NCBI RefSeq assembly: GCF_003333325.1
Contig: NZ_QOLC01000089.1
Span: forward strand, 124,001 to 188,000
Direction of reading: 5' to 3'
DNA length: 64,000 nt
Source: Candidatus Ulvibacter alkanivorans
GTDB lineage: Bacteria; Bacteroidota; Bacteroidia; Flavobacteriales; Flavobacteriaceae
Part shown: piece by piece, positions 35,522-45,490 of the stretch
How positions within the stretch are numbered: the first letter of the stretch is position 1
Layout of the letters: the number at the start of each line of letters is the position of its first letter
Notes under the pieces: generated by a model
What the model saw: only the letters and a program-made list of their open reading frames with translations
Told to the model about the DNA's origin: nothing
Databases searched by the model: none
Program-made: the position numbers and the translations under genes

Positions 35522-35533
35522 CACTAATTAGTG
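35522..35533. promoter_or_regulatory. Perfect 12-bp palindrome between the MBL and antiporter genes
   Basis: CACTAATTAGTG, flanked by ACA and ATGTGT, in the 266-bp divergent gap. Could be an operator for one or both genes; no bound regulator is identifiable. Confidence 0.4.
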
Positions 35534-35698
35534 ATGTGTCAAAATCGAAAATAGCTCTAGCGCCATTTTGAATGTAGAGGTCGGGATACGGATTTTTTAA
35601 AATTTAGCTCCTTCGTTAAAAATTCGTCAATTATTAATTATATTGACAACTTTTAAGCAACTTTGAGGGCTTAAGTTTTAATTGAAACAAGAACACTT

Positions 35699-37573
35699 AT
35701 GTTAGAATTAGCAGGAATTATTGTATTGGGAATTTTAGCACAATGGGTCGCCTGGAAGTTTAAAATTCCTGCCATCCTTCCCTTAATTCTAATCGGATTA
35801 TTTGTCGGACCAATTTCTACCCTAATTTCCGAAGATGGAAGTCAGTGGATACAACCAATCTACAATGGTGAAAAAGGACTTTTTCCGGGAGAAAATCTGT
35901 TTTACTTCGTTTCACTCGCTATTGGAATCATTCTATTTGAAGGGGGCTTAACCCTTCGTCGCGGAGAGATCAAAAAAGTGGGTCCCGTAATTGGAAAGCT
36001 GATAAGTTTAGGTTCGGCGATTACTTTTATTGGTGGTGGTGTAGCTGCACATTATGTGTTCGGGTTGGATTGGAGAATTTCATTCTTATTTTCAGCATTA
36101 ATAATTGTAACCGGGCCAACTGTAATCACACCTATACTTCGCAATATCCCATTGAAAAAAGATGTGTCGGCCGTATTAAAATGGGAAGGGATCCTTATCG
36201 ATCCTATAGGCGCACTGGTGGCTGTTCTTGTATTTGAGTTCATTAGCGTAGAAGGTGATGCAGGGTATACCAAACAAGCCCTTATAGAATTTGGGAAGAT
36301 TATTCTAATTGGTTTCTCTTTTGGTATCTCAGCCGGATACATCTTATACTTTGCTATAAAAAAGAAATTGATACCACATTATCTTTTAAATGTTGTTTCA
36401 CTATCGGTTGTATTGCTCATATTCGTATTGAGTGATCAATTTGCGCACGAGTCGGGTCTTTTATCGGTGGTAGTAATGGGGATGTTTATGGGAAACAGTG
36501 ACCTGCCGAGTTTAAAAGAACTGCTGTACTTCAAAGAGTCATTGAGCGTACTGTTAATCTCGATCCTATTTATTCTCTTGGCAGCCAATATTGGTCTTGA
36601 CGATCTATTACTGGTATACAACTGGAAAACAGCCATACTGTTTGCCATCATCATTTTTATCCTACGTCCTCTCGGCGTATTCTTGAGTACAATTAGATCC
36701 AGTTTACAGACCAATGAAAAAGTATTTATTAGCTGGGTGGGGCCTCGTGGTATTGTTGCAGCGGGTATTGCTTCACTATTTGGAACCAAATTAGTAAATG
36801 AAGGTGTTCCGGGAGCCGAATATATTACACCGCTGGTGTTTGGAGTGGTTTTGATAACAGTACTTCTAAACGCAACTACGGCGCGAATGATGGCCTCTAT
36901 GGTTGGCGTTTTCTTAAAGTCTTCGGAAGGCGTTGTAATTGTTGGCGCTTCTAAGGCTTCTCGACTCATTGCTTCCTATCTTGCAAAGAACGACAGGCAC
37001 GTGGTGCTGGTCGATACCAATAGAACGAATATTGAAAAAGCAAAGGAATTAGGCTTGGATGCGATCAATGCAAATATTTATTCAGACGATCTCACCGACA
37101 ATATAGAATTGAACGATGTAGGCTACTTGCTTGCCATGACAGGGAGTGACGAGATCAATAAACAAGCGATAAATCGCTACGCAGAGGTATTGGGTGAGAA
37201 CGGATCATTCCGATTAATGAATTCCGAAGAACTAAAAGTAAAGGACAACTTACAATCGAAACGTTTATTCTCTAAAACACACGATTATGTAAAGTTTACT
37301 GAAGTCGCGCGCGACTTCCCGTCGATTCAGGAAATAGAAGTTGATTCCGAGTCAAAATTTATCAAGGTACTTGGATACATTCAGAAAGAATACAACGCAA
37401 TTCCATTATTTTTAAAAGACAACGAGGGGCATGTTTCGCTTATTCAAAATCCTACCGAAATGGAGGTTGGTGATGGATATCAAGTGGTTTACCTCGGAAA
37501 ACCAATCGATTTTGAAGACATCGTCGATGCCACTCGAGATGAAGCCGATGTAGAAGCTAAGAATAATTTGTAA
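35699..37573 (+). CDS. CPA1-type sodium/proton antiporter with RCK (TrkA) domain
   Basis: Inner-membrane cation:proton antiporter, probably Na+ or K+ out against H+ in. The 624-aa product has 12-13 membrane helices (about 1-395), with EGGLTLR and the TM region ILIDPIGALVAVLVF matching the NhaP group. A cytoplasmic TrkA-N/RCK nucleotide-binding domain follows (about 405-520), starting GVVIVGASKASRLIASYL, with the glycine motif partly altered, then a C-terminal TrkA-C-like tail. The ATG at 35699 is preceded by an AT-rich leader. RCK gating by nucleotides or ions is expected. Confidence 0.92.
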   Translation: MLELAGIIVLGILAQWVAWKFKIPAILPLILIGLFVGPISTLISEDGSQWIQPIYNGEKGLFPGENLFYFVSLAIGIILFEGGLTLRRGEIKKVGPVIGKLISLGSAITFIGGGVAAHYVFGLDWRISFLFSALIIVTGPTVITPILRNIPLKKDVSAVLKWEGILIDPIGALVAVLVFEFISVEGDAGYTKQALIEFGKIILIGFSFGISAGYILYFAIKKKLIPHYLLNVVSLSVVLLIFVLSDQFAHESGLLSVVVMGMFMGNSDLPSLKELLYFKESLSVLLISILFILLAANIGLDDLLLVYNWKTAILFAIIIFILRPLGVFLSTIRSSLQTNEKVFISWVGPRGIVAAGIASLFGTKLVNEGVPGAEYITPLVFGVVLITVLLNATTARMMASMVGVFLKSSEGVVIVGASKASRLIASYLAKNDRHVVLVDTNRTNIEKAKELGLDAINANIYSDDLTDNIELNDVGYLLAMTGSDEINKQAINRYAEVLGENGSFRLMNSEELKVKDNLQSKRLFSKTHDYVKFTEVARDFPSIQEIEVDSESKFIKVLGYIQKEYNAIPLFLKDNEGHVSLIQNPTEMEVGDGYQVVYLGKPIDFEDIVDATRDEADVEAKNNL

Positions 37574-37605
37574 AAGTCATCGTTCTCTTCTGAAGCGCTA
37601 TTACT

Positions 37606-37842
37606 ATGAAGCATATTACGCAAATTTCGATCACCGTATTACTGTTGTTGGTTCTTACCACTTCCTGTAAGGATGACGATAGTGTGAGCTGCACCTTTTG
37701 TAGTTCAGATCAAACACCCGAATTTGAATTATGTCGTGAAAGTGATGGAAACGCGTCCGTAAATGGTGAAAACACCGGAACCGATTACGACGTATACCTA
37801 TCCGATCTAGAGGCAGATGGAGTAATGTGTGGTGGCCAATAA
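37606..37842 (+). CDS. Small Cys-rich lipoprotein
   Basis: A 78-aa predicted lipoprotein: signal with lipobox LTTSC (cysteine at 21), then a short acidic mature part with five further cysteines, including the CTFC pair, and a sequence NASVNGENTGTDYDVYLSDLE. Function unknown; the repeated cysteine pattern suggests disulfides or metal binding. Similar short lipoproteins occur in other Flavobacteria. It follows the antiporter by 32 nt and is probably co-transcribed. Confidence 0.7.
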   Translation: MKHITQISITVLLLLVLTTSCKDDDSVSCTFCSSDQTPEFELCRESDGNASVNGENTGTDYDVYLSDLEADGVMCGGQ

Positions 37843-37854
37843 AAAAATTGTTGA

Positions 37855-39651
37855 TTAATCGTTTAGCTTCAGTACAGCCATAAACGCTTCCTGCGGAATT
37901 TCCACGTTACCTACTTGTCGCATACGTTTCTTTCCTTTTTTCTGTTTTTCTAGCAGTTTTCGTTTACGAGATATATCACCACCATAACATTTAGCGGTAA
38001 CATCTTTCCGAAGTGCTTTAACTGTTTCTCGTGCAATGATCTTCGCACCAATAGCTGCTTGAATAGGAATGTCGAACTGTTGTCGTGGAATAAGTTCTTT
38101 TAACTTCTCACACATCTTCTTTCCAATATCGTACGCATTATCTCGGTGTAAAAGGGCCGATAGTGCATCTACAGTATTACCGTTCAATAACACATCTACT
38201 TTTACAAGATGTGATTCGCGCATTCCGATTGGGGAATAATCGAAAGAAGCATAGCCGCGAGATACGGTCTTTAATCGGTCGTAGAAATCGAATACAATTT
38301 CTGCCAACGGCATATCGAAACTCAGTTCAACCCGTTCGGTCGTTAAATAGGTCTGATTGGTGATCTCGCCTCGTTTCTCGATACATAACGACATTACCGG
38401 ACCTACATAATCTGATTTGGTGATTATACTGGCTTTAATATAGGGTTCTTCAACGCGATTAAGTTTCGAAGGATCGGGAAGATCGGATGGGTTGTTCACC
38501 AAGATCACCTCGTCCGGTTCACGGTTGGTATATGCATGATAGGACACATTGGGCACCGTGGTGATCACCGTCATGTCGAATTCTCGCTCTAATCGTTCTT
38601 GGATGATCTCCAAGTGCAACATTCCCAAGAATCCACATCGAAATCCGAAACCAAGCGCAGCTGAGCTTTCCGGTTGAAACACCAAAGAAGCATCGTTTAG
38701 CTGTAGTTTTTCCATCGAATTTCGAAGCTCTTCGTAATCTTCAGTATCTACAGGATAGATTCCTGCAAACACCATTGGTTTTACGTCTTCGAACCCTTCA
38801 ATCATATTGGTGGTTGGGTTCTTAGAATCGGTGATCGTGTCACCAACTTTTACTTCCTTGGCTTCTTTAATACCGGTGATAAGATAGCCTACATCACCAG
38901 TCTTAATCACTTGTTTTGGAAGTTGTTTTAATTTCAAGGTTCCAACTTCATCGGCATAGTAGGATTTCCCGGTTGCCATGAATTTGATGTGCTGTCCTTT
39001 TCTTATTTCACCATTTAGTACCCTAAAATAGGTCTCAACGCCACGAAACGGATTATAAACCGAATCGAAAATTAGCGCTTGTAGGGGTTCATCTGCATTT
39101 CCTTTAGGCGCAGGAACACGCTCGATGATCGCTTTTAAAATGTTTTCAATTCCAAGCCCGGTTTTGGCGCTGGCCGGTATCACTTCTTCCGGGTCACACC
39201 CCAACAGATCTACAATATCGTCGGTCACCTCTTCGGGATTGGCCGATGGAAGGTCAACTTTGTTGAGCACGGGAATGATCTCGAGATCATTCTCAAGTGC
39301 CAAATATAAGTTAGATATGGTCTGAGCCTGAATGCTTTGTGCTGCATCAACAATGAGTAGAGCACCTTCACATGCCGCTATAGAGCGCGATACTTCGTAG
39401 GAGAAATCAACGTGACCCGGTGTGTCGATAAGGTTGAGGGTATAGACTTCACCTTCGTAGGTGTAGTCCATCTGTATCGCATGACTTTTTATGGTAATCC
39501 CTCGTTCACGCTCCAAGTCCATATTATCTAATAACTGAGCCTGCTGTTCGCGAGCGGTTACAGAACCTGTAGCGTCTAATAACCGGTCTGCCAAGGTACT
39601 TTTACCATGGTCAATATGCGCAATAATGCAAAAATTTCTAATATTCTTCAT
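37855..39651 (-). CDS. lepA: Elongation factor 4 (translation back-translocase)
   Basis: Ribosome-bound GTPase that can reverse translocation. The 598-aa product has the G1 motif AHIDHGKST near the N-terminus, the G3 DTPGH, G4 NKVDLP, then EF-G-like domains III and V and the LepA-specific C-terminal domain. Length matches E. coli LepA. It has its own -7 box and is divergent from the TonB-type barrel gene. Confidence 0.97.
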   Translation of the reverse strand: MKNIRNFCIIAHIDHGKSTLADRLLDATGSVTAREQQAQLLDNMDLERERGITIKSHAIQMDYTYEGEVYTLNLIDTPGHVDFSYEVSRSIAACEGALLIVDAAQSIQAQTISNLYLALENDLEIIPVLNKVDLPSANPEEVTDDIVDLLGCDPEEVIPASAKTGLGIENILKAIIERVPAPKGNADEPLQALIFDSVYNPFRGVETYFRVLNGEIRKGQHIKFMATGKSYYADEVGTLKLKQLPKQVIKTGDVGYLITGIKEAKEVKVGDTITDSKNPTTNMIEGFEDVKPMVFAGIYPVDTEDYEELRNSMEKLQLNDASLVFQPESSAALGFGFRCGFLGMLHLEIIQERLEREFDMTVITTVPNVSYHAYTNREPDEVILVNNPSDLPDPSKLNRVEEPYIKASIITKSDYVGPVMSLCIEKRGEITNQTYLTTERVELSFDMPLAEIVFDFYDRLKTVSRGYASFDYSPIGMRESHLVKVDVLLNGNTVDALSALLHRDNAYDIGKKMCEKLKELIPRQQFDIPIQAAIGAKIIARETVKALRKDVTAKCYGGDISRKRKLLEKQKKGKKRMRQVGNVEIPQEAFMAVLKLND

Positions 39652-39713
39652 AACAAATACCTGCTAAAGGTTTTTGATCCCACCACATCATTTTTTGCGT
39701 AGGTGAGCGAGTG

Positions 39714-39721
39714 CAAATATA
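39714..39721 (-). promoter_or_regulatory. -7 promoter box (TATATTTG) of lepA
   Basis: Exact TAnnTTTG on the minus strand, 62 nt before the lepA ATG. Confidence 0.5.
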
Positions 39722-39886
39722 GCTTAAAAACATAGCATTTTGCCTTTTCCGAGTTATTCATCGAAAAAATCTAAAGATTAACTAAATTTCACTAAAATAT
39801 TGACATCTTTGTTATGCAGGATATAGATGATTTTTAACTCTCCAACCAAATTAAAATTAACAAGACACTAGCATCCTGCTACTAGT

Positions 39887-42304
39887 ATGAGTAAAAGTTG
39901 TTTGCTATTCTTTCTACTGCTAACGGCGACTATTGCGTATGCCCAAGACTATACAATTACGGGAACCGTGGTAGATTCGAATAACAAACCCTTGTCTTTT
40001 GTAACAGTTCTGGCCTTCGAAAACGACCAAACTGAAGCTGTTAAAGGAACTTCAACCGATAAAGCAGGCGATTTTACCCTATCCGGCTTAAGTGCTACGA
40101 CCCACCAATTAACCTTTAGCTTTATTGGCTTCGAAACAAAAACGATGACCTTAGCGATCGACTCCGATATAAGGTTAGACGAAATATTGCTTGTGGAACA
40201 AACGGAAAATCTTAGCGAAACCCTGGTTACCGCAAGAAAACCTTTAATTAAAATGGAAGCAGGGAAATTGGTTTTCGAGCTGGAGAACACCTCCCTCTCT
40301 ACCGGAAATACGTTCGATCTCCTTAAAAAATTGCCGGGTGTTTTAGTCGTGGGAGAATCAATTAGTATTAAATCGACCACCCCGGTGATCTATATTAACA
40401 ATAAGCGTGTATATCTTTCTATGACAGAGGTGATCTCGTTGCTGCAAAACGTGGATGCAAGTGTTATTAGATCGGTAGAGGTAATTACCAACCCTTCGGC
40501 CCAGTACGATGCAGAAGCAGCCACGGTCTTAAACATTATTACCACACGAGCTATTTCGGTGGGCTACAAAGGATCTGTGAGCGGTCGTTATGAACAAGCA
40601 ATTTTTCCGAAGTACAACATAGCGACTTCCCATTTTTACAAGAACGATTGGCTTAATTTCTACGGAAGCTATAGTTTTAGCCCAAGAAAAGAATTCAAAG
40701 AAGATGATAATTTTGTTCGATTCTTCCAGCCGGATGAGGTTTCCACAAAATCAATTTGGGAATCTCGATTTACACGAACAACGCGCTCCTATGCGCATCA
40801 AGGAAATATTATTGCCGATATAACAGTAAGCGAAAAAAGCAGTGTAAGCTTTTCGGTAAATGCGTTGGTTTCACCTAACAAGACGTATCACAATACAGTT
40901 GATGCAACTATCTTTAATGCGCAACGACAATTGGATTCTACCTTTACGACCTTAAGTGACCTTGAGAACGATACCTCCAATTTGTCTTTTAATACAGAGT
41001 ACCAACAGCAGTTGGGAGAAAAAGGTGCTACCATGACCCTATCGGGTAATTATATTCGGTACGACGAAGACCAAATGCAGGCCGTGGCAACCAATTATTT
41101 TTTACCAAATGGTTCCTTTTTGCGATCCAATAGCTTTTTTACACAAGCCATTCAAAGAACGAATATTTTTACAGGAATGGCCGATTTTGAATTACCCTTG
41201 AGTTCTTGGAATTTACAATCGGGATTGAAATATTCGAATATTGACACCGAAAGCGGACTCGACTTTTTTGATACCGATGGCGGCACAATACAATTCAATG
41301 CAGCTTTAAGCGATCTTTTTTTGTACGAAGAGTCTATCTTTGCTGCGTATGCCACGCTAGCCAAAGACTGGGAACAGTGGAATCTCGAAATCGGTCTGCG
41401 AGGCGAATATACCGATGTTAATGGCGACTCACAGTCGTTGGGAATTGTGAATACACAAAGCTATTTTGAATTATTTCCATCTGCCTCTATTGCCTACAAT
41501 GTTTCAGAAAACAACGCTTTCGGAATTAGTTATGCAAGAAAGATCGACCGACCTCGCTACCAAAGTTTAAATCCGTTCCGCTATTTTATCAACGAGAATA
41601 ACTTCAACGGAGGAAATCCAAATCTAATGCCATCTATAGATAACAAGATAACACTAAGCTATAGTTATAAGAACAAATTATTTATCGAAGGGTATTATCA
41701 AGAAGCGGATAAACCATTAAGCATATTGACATTTCAAGACAATGAGAATAGTACCCTTCGCAATATAGATGTAAACCTTATTCGAGATTTTCAATATAGT
41801 CTGGATATTATTTATGCAGCATCGCTCACCCCTTGGTGGTATGCGAGTGTGGTGACTTCCACCTTTTATTTAGAGAATGAGTTCTTTTCTGTAGAAAGCG
41901 CCCAAGAGACCTTCTCGAACAATACGCTTGGGTTTTTTGCGCAAATGTATAGCGGACTTACACTTTCTTCCGAAGCAGGGATAACGAGTGATGTCACACT
42001 GTTTTATTTATCAGATTATATCACAGGTTCCTACGATATGGAAAACCAGTTCAATCTTTCGGTTTCTTTCCGAAAAGAGCTATGGAACAATAGAGCAAGC
42101 ATAAGCGTGGGTGTAGATGACATATTCGACACCAATAATATTCCGGTCGTTTCACGATACTACAATCAAGACAATCGCTATTTTGCACAAGCCGAGTCAC
42201 GATTGTTCCGTGTTGGTTTTCGCTATAACTTCGGAAACGCCCTCTTGCGCGACAACAATCGATCTGAATCTACAGACGAAGGAGAACGCCTTCAAAAGAA
42301 TTAA
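39887..42304 (+). CDS. Outer-membrane beta-barrel receptor with CarboxypepD_reg-like N-terminus
   Basis: A large TonB-dependent-receptor-like outer membrane protein. The 805-aa product has a signal peptide (1-19), a carboxypeptidase-regulatory-like domain (about 22-105: ITGTVVDSNNKPLSFV), a plug-like region (about 115-215: GNTFDLLKKLPGV, ITNPSAQYDAEAATVLNII) and a long barrel with alternating aromatic strands ending VGFRYNFG. This fits the OMP_b-brl_3 family. There is no SusD partner, so a polysaccharide-utilisation role is unlikely. Ligand unknown. A frame-shifted upstream start of the next gene overlaps it artefactually. Confidence 0.88.
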   Translation: MSKSCLLFFLLLTATIAYAQDYTITGTVVDSNNKPLSFVTVLAFENDQTEAVKGTSTDKAGDFTLSGLSATTHQLTFSFIGFETKTMTLAIDSDIRLDEILLVEQTENLSETLVTARKPLIKMEAGKLVFELENTSLSTGNTFDLLKKLPGVLVVGESISIKSTTPVIYINNKRVYLSMTEVISLLQNVDASVIRSVEVITNPSAQYDAEAATVLNIITTRAISVGYKGSVSGRYEQAIFPKYNIATSHFYKNDWLNFYGSYSFSPRKEFKEDDNFVRFFQPDEVSTKSIWESRFTRTTRSYAHQGNIIADITVSEKSSVSFSVNALVSPNKTYHNTVDATIFNAQRQLDSTFTTLSDLENDTSNLSFNTEYQQQLGEKGATMTLSGNYIRYDEDQMQAVATNYFLPNGSFLRSNSFFTQAIQRTNIFTGMADFELPLSSWNLQSGLKYSNIDTESGLDFFDTDGGTIQFNAALSDLFLYEESIFAAYATLAKDWEQWNLEIGLRGEYTDVNGDSQSLGIVNTQSYFELFPSASIAYNVSENNAFGISYARKIDRPRYQSLNPFRYFINENNFNGGNPNLMPSIDNKITLSYSYKNKLFIEGYYQEADKPLSILTFQDNENSTLRNIDVNLIRDFQYSLDIIYAASLTPWWYASVVTSTFYLENEFFSVESAQETFSNNTLGFFAQMYSGLTLSSEAGITSDVTLFYLSDYITGSYDMENQFNLSVSFRKELWNNRASISVGVDDIFDTNNIPVVSRYYNQDNRYFAQAESRLFRVGFRYNFGNALLRDNNRSESTDEGERLQKN

Positions 42305-42350
42305 GCAGCGCTTCTTTATTCCGAAACCATCAAGTAACAGGAAATTTGCA

Positions 42351-42358
42351 TATTTTTG
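42351..42358 (+). promoter_or_regulatory. -7 promoter box (TATTTTTG) directly before the dusB ATG
   Basis: Exact TAnnTTTG match with only four bases (CACC) before the ATG at 42363. A leaderless transcript is likely if this is the true promoter. Confidence 0.5.
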
Positions 42359-42362
42359 CACC

Positions 42363-43355
42363 ATGGCTAAAATTGGTGATTTAGATGTAGGAGAATTTCC
42401 GTTATTGCTTGCGCCCATGGAGGATGTAAGTGATCCGCCTTTTCGTGCGCTCTGTAAAGAACAAGGCGCCGATGTGGTGTACACCGAGTTTATTTCTTCG
42501 GAAGGATTAATTCGCGATGCTGCTAAAAGTGTGATGAAATTAGACATCTACGAAAAAGAGCGACCAGTAGGGATACAAATCTTTGGCGCGGTGCTCGAAT
42601 CTATGCTTCAAAGTGTCGAGATCGTAGAAGCCAGCGGGCCCGACATTATTGATATTAACTTTGGATGCCCTGTAAAAAAAGTAGTTTCTAAAGGTGCCGG
42701 AGCGGGTATCTTAAAAGACATAGACCTCATGGTCTCATTAACAGAGGCTATGGTAAAACACACCAAGTTACCTGTAACTGTAAAAACACGATTGGGTTGG
42801 GACCACGACTCGATAAAGATCGTTGAAGTAGCCGAACGACTCCAAGACGTGGGCTGTAAAGCCATATCGATTCACGGTAGGACCCGAGCTCAGATGTATA
42901 AAGGAGAAGCCGATTGGGCACCAATTGCCGAAGTAAAGAACAATCCGCGTATGCATATTCCGGTATTTGGAAATGGAGATGTCGACTCGCCCGAAAAAGC
43001 TATGGAAATGCGTGATAAGTACGGATTGGATGGCGCTATGATTGGCCGTGCGAGTATAGGATATCCATGGTTCTTTAAAGAGGTAAAACATTATTTTGAA
43101 ACCGGAACCCATTGTGCACCCCCTAATATGGAGGAGCGGGTAGAAGCTGCGAGACGACATCTACAAATGGCGATCGACTGGAAAGGGGAGAAATTAGGAG
43201 TATTCGAAACCCGACGACATTATACCAATTACTTTAAAGGCATCCCGAACTTTAAAGAATATCGAATGAAGATGGTTACCAGCGATGATGCTTCCGATGT
43301 GTTTGCTGCTTTCGATGAAGCATTAGAGCACTTTGGCGACCATCAGTTTGCTTAA
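42363..43355 (+). CDS. dusB: tRNA-dihydrouridine synthase
   Basis: FMN enzyme reducing uridine to dihydrouridine in the D loop. The 330-aa product has LLAPMEDVSDPPFRALC, the catalytic cysteine C102 in NFGCPVKKV, KTRLGWD and IHGRTRAQMYKG. ATG at 42363 is preferred over a long upstream frame (from 42117) that overlaps the barrel gene and lacks similarity. The assignment to DusB rather than another Dus subgroup rests on the NFGCPVKK signature. Its stop overlaps the convergent permease gene by 4 bp. Confidence 0.93.
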   Translation: MAKIGDLDVGEFPLLLAPMEDVSDPPFRALCKEQGADVVYTEFISSEGLIRDAAKSVMKLDIYEKERPVGIQIFGAVLESMLQSVEIVEASGPDIIDINFGCPVKKVVSKGAGAGILKDIDLMVSLTEAMVKHTKLPVTVKTRLGWDHDSIKIVEVAERLQDVGCKAISIHGRTRAQMYKGEADWAPIAEVKNNPRMHIPVFGNGDVDSPEKAMEMRDKYGLDGAMIGRASIGYPWFFKEVKHYFETGTHCAPPNMEERVEAARRHLQMAIDWKGEKLGVFETRRHYTNYFKGIPNFKEYRMKMVTSDDASDVFAAFDEALEHFGDHQFA

Positions 43356-44557
43356 CGCAATAAGGTAGGAGAGATTCTTCGCGCTGCTATTTTAGAAGCT
43401 ATTCCGCCGAGCGCCGCTATGGTTGTAAACACGATCAACAAATTGATCCATTCAAACCGTACCGGATACGGTAGCGATGGTGTAATAGGAATAAACCCAA
43501 ATTGCCTTTGTAAGAGTACGGCCGTAACACCTAATAAAAGACCTATTATGGCTCCTATTAGCGTCATTAAAAACCCTTCGTAAAAGAAAATAGCGCGAAC
43601 TTGCTTTAAGGTGAGACCTAAAGAGATCAACGTTCGGATATTGCTCTTTTTTTCCAAGATCATCATGATTATGGTTCCTGCTATATTAAAGATCGCAATA
43701 GCCGCGATCAGGCTAACAAATATGTATACGAACAAATTTTCGGCATTCAACATTTTATAGAGCGCATCGTTTTGTTGAATGCGATTCTTTATAATGGTTT
43801 CTTCTGAAAAAACTGCGGCAATCTTTCGACGTATCGCTGCTTCTTCGGCACCAGGTTCTAATTTAAATTCTACAGATGAGATCGTTGTGCTGTCCAAATT
43901 GAGCAATCTACGGGCGAAATCGATTTCGGTAAAGACGTATTTATTGTCTAATTCTTCATTTACCGAGTATATTCCGGAAACAACAGTACTTTCCTTATTA
44001 AATGCTTCGGAAGGATCCAATCTGTTTATTTGCCCGGTTCCCGGTTTGGGAACATAGATCTCTAACAGGTCATTATAATCTTGAACATTTAGAGAAAGTT
44101 TATTAGCTGTTCCCAACCCTATAACGGCTTCATCGGCATTTGAAGAAAACCAATTTCGGAAAAACAGTATGCTGTCTATCGGATTTACCAATCCAAAATT
44201 TTTATCTACTCCTTTAATAAAGGCGATATGGTTCTTTCCTTTATATTGAAGAGAAACACGCTCTTCTATTATGGTCGAAAAAGCTTCTATTCCCTCTATC
44301 TGGTTTATTGATTCGGAAGCATTTTCAGAAAAAGTCAACGTTTTTCCAGTGGCAGGTAGCACTTTTAGATCGCTGTCAAATACATTGGTAAACTGAAGGC
44401 TAAAATCTCGCAATCCGGCAAAGCCAGACAAAACGATAAAGAGTGCCATCGCTCCAACCACTACCGCTACCACCGCAATTCTGGAAATAATGTTTACTGC
44501 GTTCTTGTTGCTTTTGGAGAAGAGGTACCGCTTCGCGATGTAAAGAGGGAAATTCAA
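43352..44557 (-). CDS. ABC transporter permease (LolC/E or MacB-like FtsX protein)
   Basis: Inner-membrane permease with four helices and a large periplasmic domain, of the LolC/LolE class involved in lipoprotein release or a related export. The 401-aa product starts LNFPLYIAKRYLFSKSNKNAVNIIS, the usual N-terminus of Bacteroidetes LolE-like proteins; the first helix lies at about 30-52, and the FtsX helices near the C-terminus. TTG at 44557 is chosen because it begins this segment and lies 2 nt after the rbfA stop; an ATG at 44611 would overlap rbfA by 53 bp. The partner ATPase is not adjacent. Confidence 0.85.
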   Translation of the reverse strand: MNFPLYIAKRYLFSKSNKNAVNIISRIAVVAVVVGAMALFIVLSGFAGLRDFSLQFTNVFDSDLKVLPATGKTLTFSENASESINQIEGIEAFSTIIEERVSLQYKGKNHIAFIKGVDKNFGLVNPIDSILFFRNWFSSNADEAVIGLGTANKLSLNVQDYNDLLEIYVPKPGTGQINRLDPSEAFNKESTVVSGIYSVNEELDNKYVFTEIDFARRLLNLDSTTISSVEFKLEPGAEEAAIRRKIAAVFSEETIIKNRIQQNDALYKMLNAENLFVYIFVSLIAAIAIFNIAGTIIMMILEKKSNIRTLISLGLTLKQVRAIFFYEGFLMTLIGAIIGLLLGVTAVLLQRQFGFIPITPSLPYPVRFEWINLLIVFTTIAALGGIASKIAARRISPTLLR

Positions 44558-44558
44558 T

Positions 44559-44954
44559 TTAGGTTTTTTTGCGCTTAGGGAGCAACTCCGGATTTTCAAT
44601 CGGGTTTTCATCTCCTTTAACGGCTTTTTCTATATTATTTATATACTCTAGTGAATCGTCGTTGTAAAAAATAAGATCGGGCATCTTTCGCAATTGATTC
44701 TTTGTTAACTGAGCGATTTGATGTTTAATCTTAGGCTTTAAGGTGTTTAACTCGGCGATCATAGCCTTCGCTTTCTCGGCAGGAAACACGCTTACGTACA
44801 CTTTTGCAATCGATAAATCGACCGTGACCGAAACCTTAGAAACTGAAATAATGATACCCAGTTGGCCCGATTCCCGAAGAAGTTGTTGCAATACATTGGC
44901 CAAGTCGCTCTGTAGAACACCGGCAATTTTTTTCTGTCTGTTACTTTCTGTCAT
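44559..44954 (-). CDS. rbfA: Ribosome-binding factor A
   Basis: Late 16S rRNA maturation factor binding the 30S subunit. The 131-aa product has the KH-like alpha/beta fold with ISVSKVSVTVDLSIAKVYVSVFP, LRKMPDLIFYNDDSLE and a basic C-terminal tail. It sits upstream of the LolC/E-like permease on the same strand, with a -7 box only four bases before its ATG. Confidence 0.94.
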   Translation of the reverse strand: MTESNRQKKIAGVLQSDLANVLQQLLRESGQLGIIISVSKVSVTVDLSIAKVYVSVFPAEKAKAMIAELNTLKPKIKHQIAQLTKNQLRKMPDLIFYNDDSLEYINNIEKAVKGDENPIENPELLPKRKKT

Positions 44955-44958
44955 ACTG

Positions 44959-44966
44959 CAAAAATA
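44959..44966 (-). promoter_or_regulatory. -7 promoter box (TATTTTTG) directly before the rbfA ATG
   Basis: Exact TAnnTTTG on the minus strand with four bases (CAGT) before the rbfA ATG; suggests a leaderless mRNA. Confidence 0.5.
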
Positions 44967-45014
44967 CTACATTTAAACATTGTTATTTTTTCTAATCGAA
45001 ATTATCTCCAATTT

Positions 45015-45416
45015 ATGAATAAAATAGAGCATATAGGCATCGCGGTAAAAAATATAGAAAGCGCCAATCAATTGTACAAAAAGTTGTTAGGTTATGAGCA
45101 TTATAAAACAGAAACAGTGGAGAGCGAGGGCGTAACTACTTCCTTTTTCACTTGCGGCGAAAGCAAAATAGAGTTATTAGAAGCCCAGCATCAAGACAGC
45201 CCAATTGCTAAATTCATAGAAAAAAGAGGGGAAGGCATCCACCATGTTGCTTTTGCGGTGAGTGATATAAAGGCAGAAATAAAACGATTACAAGCAGAAG
45301 GGTTTACCGTTTTAAATGATACCCCAAAAAAAGGGGCCGACAATAAATGGGTGGTTTTTTTACATCCGAAATCTACAAGCGGAGTACTGGTAGAGTTATG
45401 TCAAGAAATAGAATAG
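45015..45416 (+). CDS. mce: Methylmalonyl-CoA epimerase
   Basis: VOC-fold enzyme interconverting (R)- and (S)-methylmalonyl-CoA in propionyl-CoA metabolism. The 133-aa product starts MNKIEHIGIAVKNIESANQLY, with H7 as the first metal ligand, the second histidine in IHHVAFAV and the C-terminal glutamate in LVELCQE. The mutase genes are not in the window. Monocistronic between rbfA (divergent) and the tRNA gene. Confidence 0.92.
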   Translation: MNKIEHIGIAVKNIESANQLYKKLLGYEHYKTETVESEGVTTSFFTCGESKIELLEAQHQDSPIAKFIEKRGEGIHHVAFAVSDIKAEIKRLQAEGFTVLNDTPKKGADNKWVVFLHPKSTSGVLVELCQEIE

Positions 45417-45470
45417 CGGCAGATTTGGCTATTATTATCGAGAAATAGTTTGAATTTTTCATAAAGTGCT

Positions 45471-45478
45471 TATCTTTG
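45471..45478 (+). promoter_or_regulatory. Promoter of the CAT tRNA gene (-33 TTTG, -7 TATCTTTG)
   Basis: TATCTTTG matches TAnnTTTG 12 bp before the tRNA. A TTTG lies at 45449-45452, with an 18-bp spacer, the best complete promoter in the window. Confidence 0.65.
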
Positions 45479-45490
45479 CAAACTGTTTTA

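Noticed and set aside
42117-42362. 82-residue N-terminal extension of dusB
   Set aside because: It overlaps the barrel gene in another frame and precedes the -7 box; the ATG at 42363 begins the conserved sequence.
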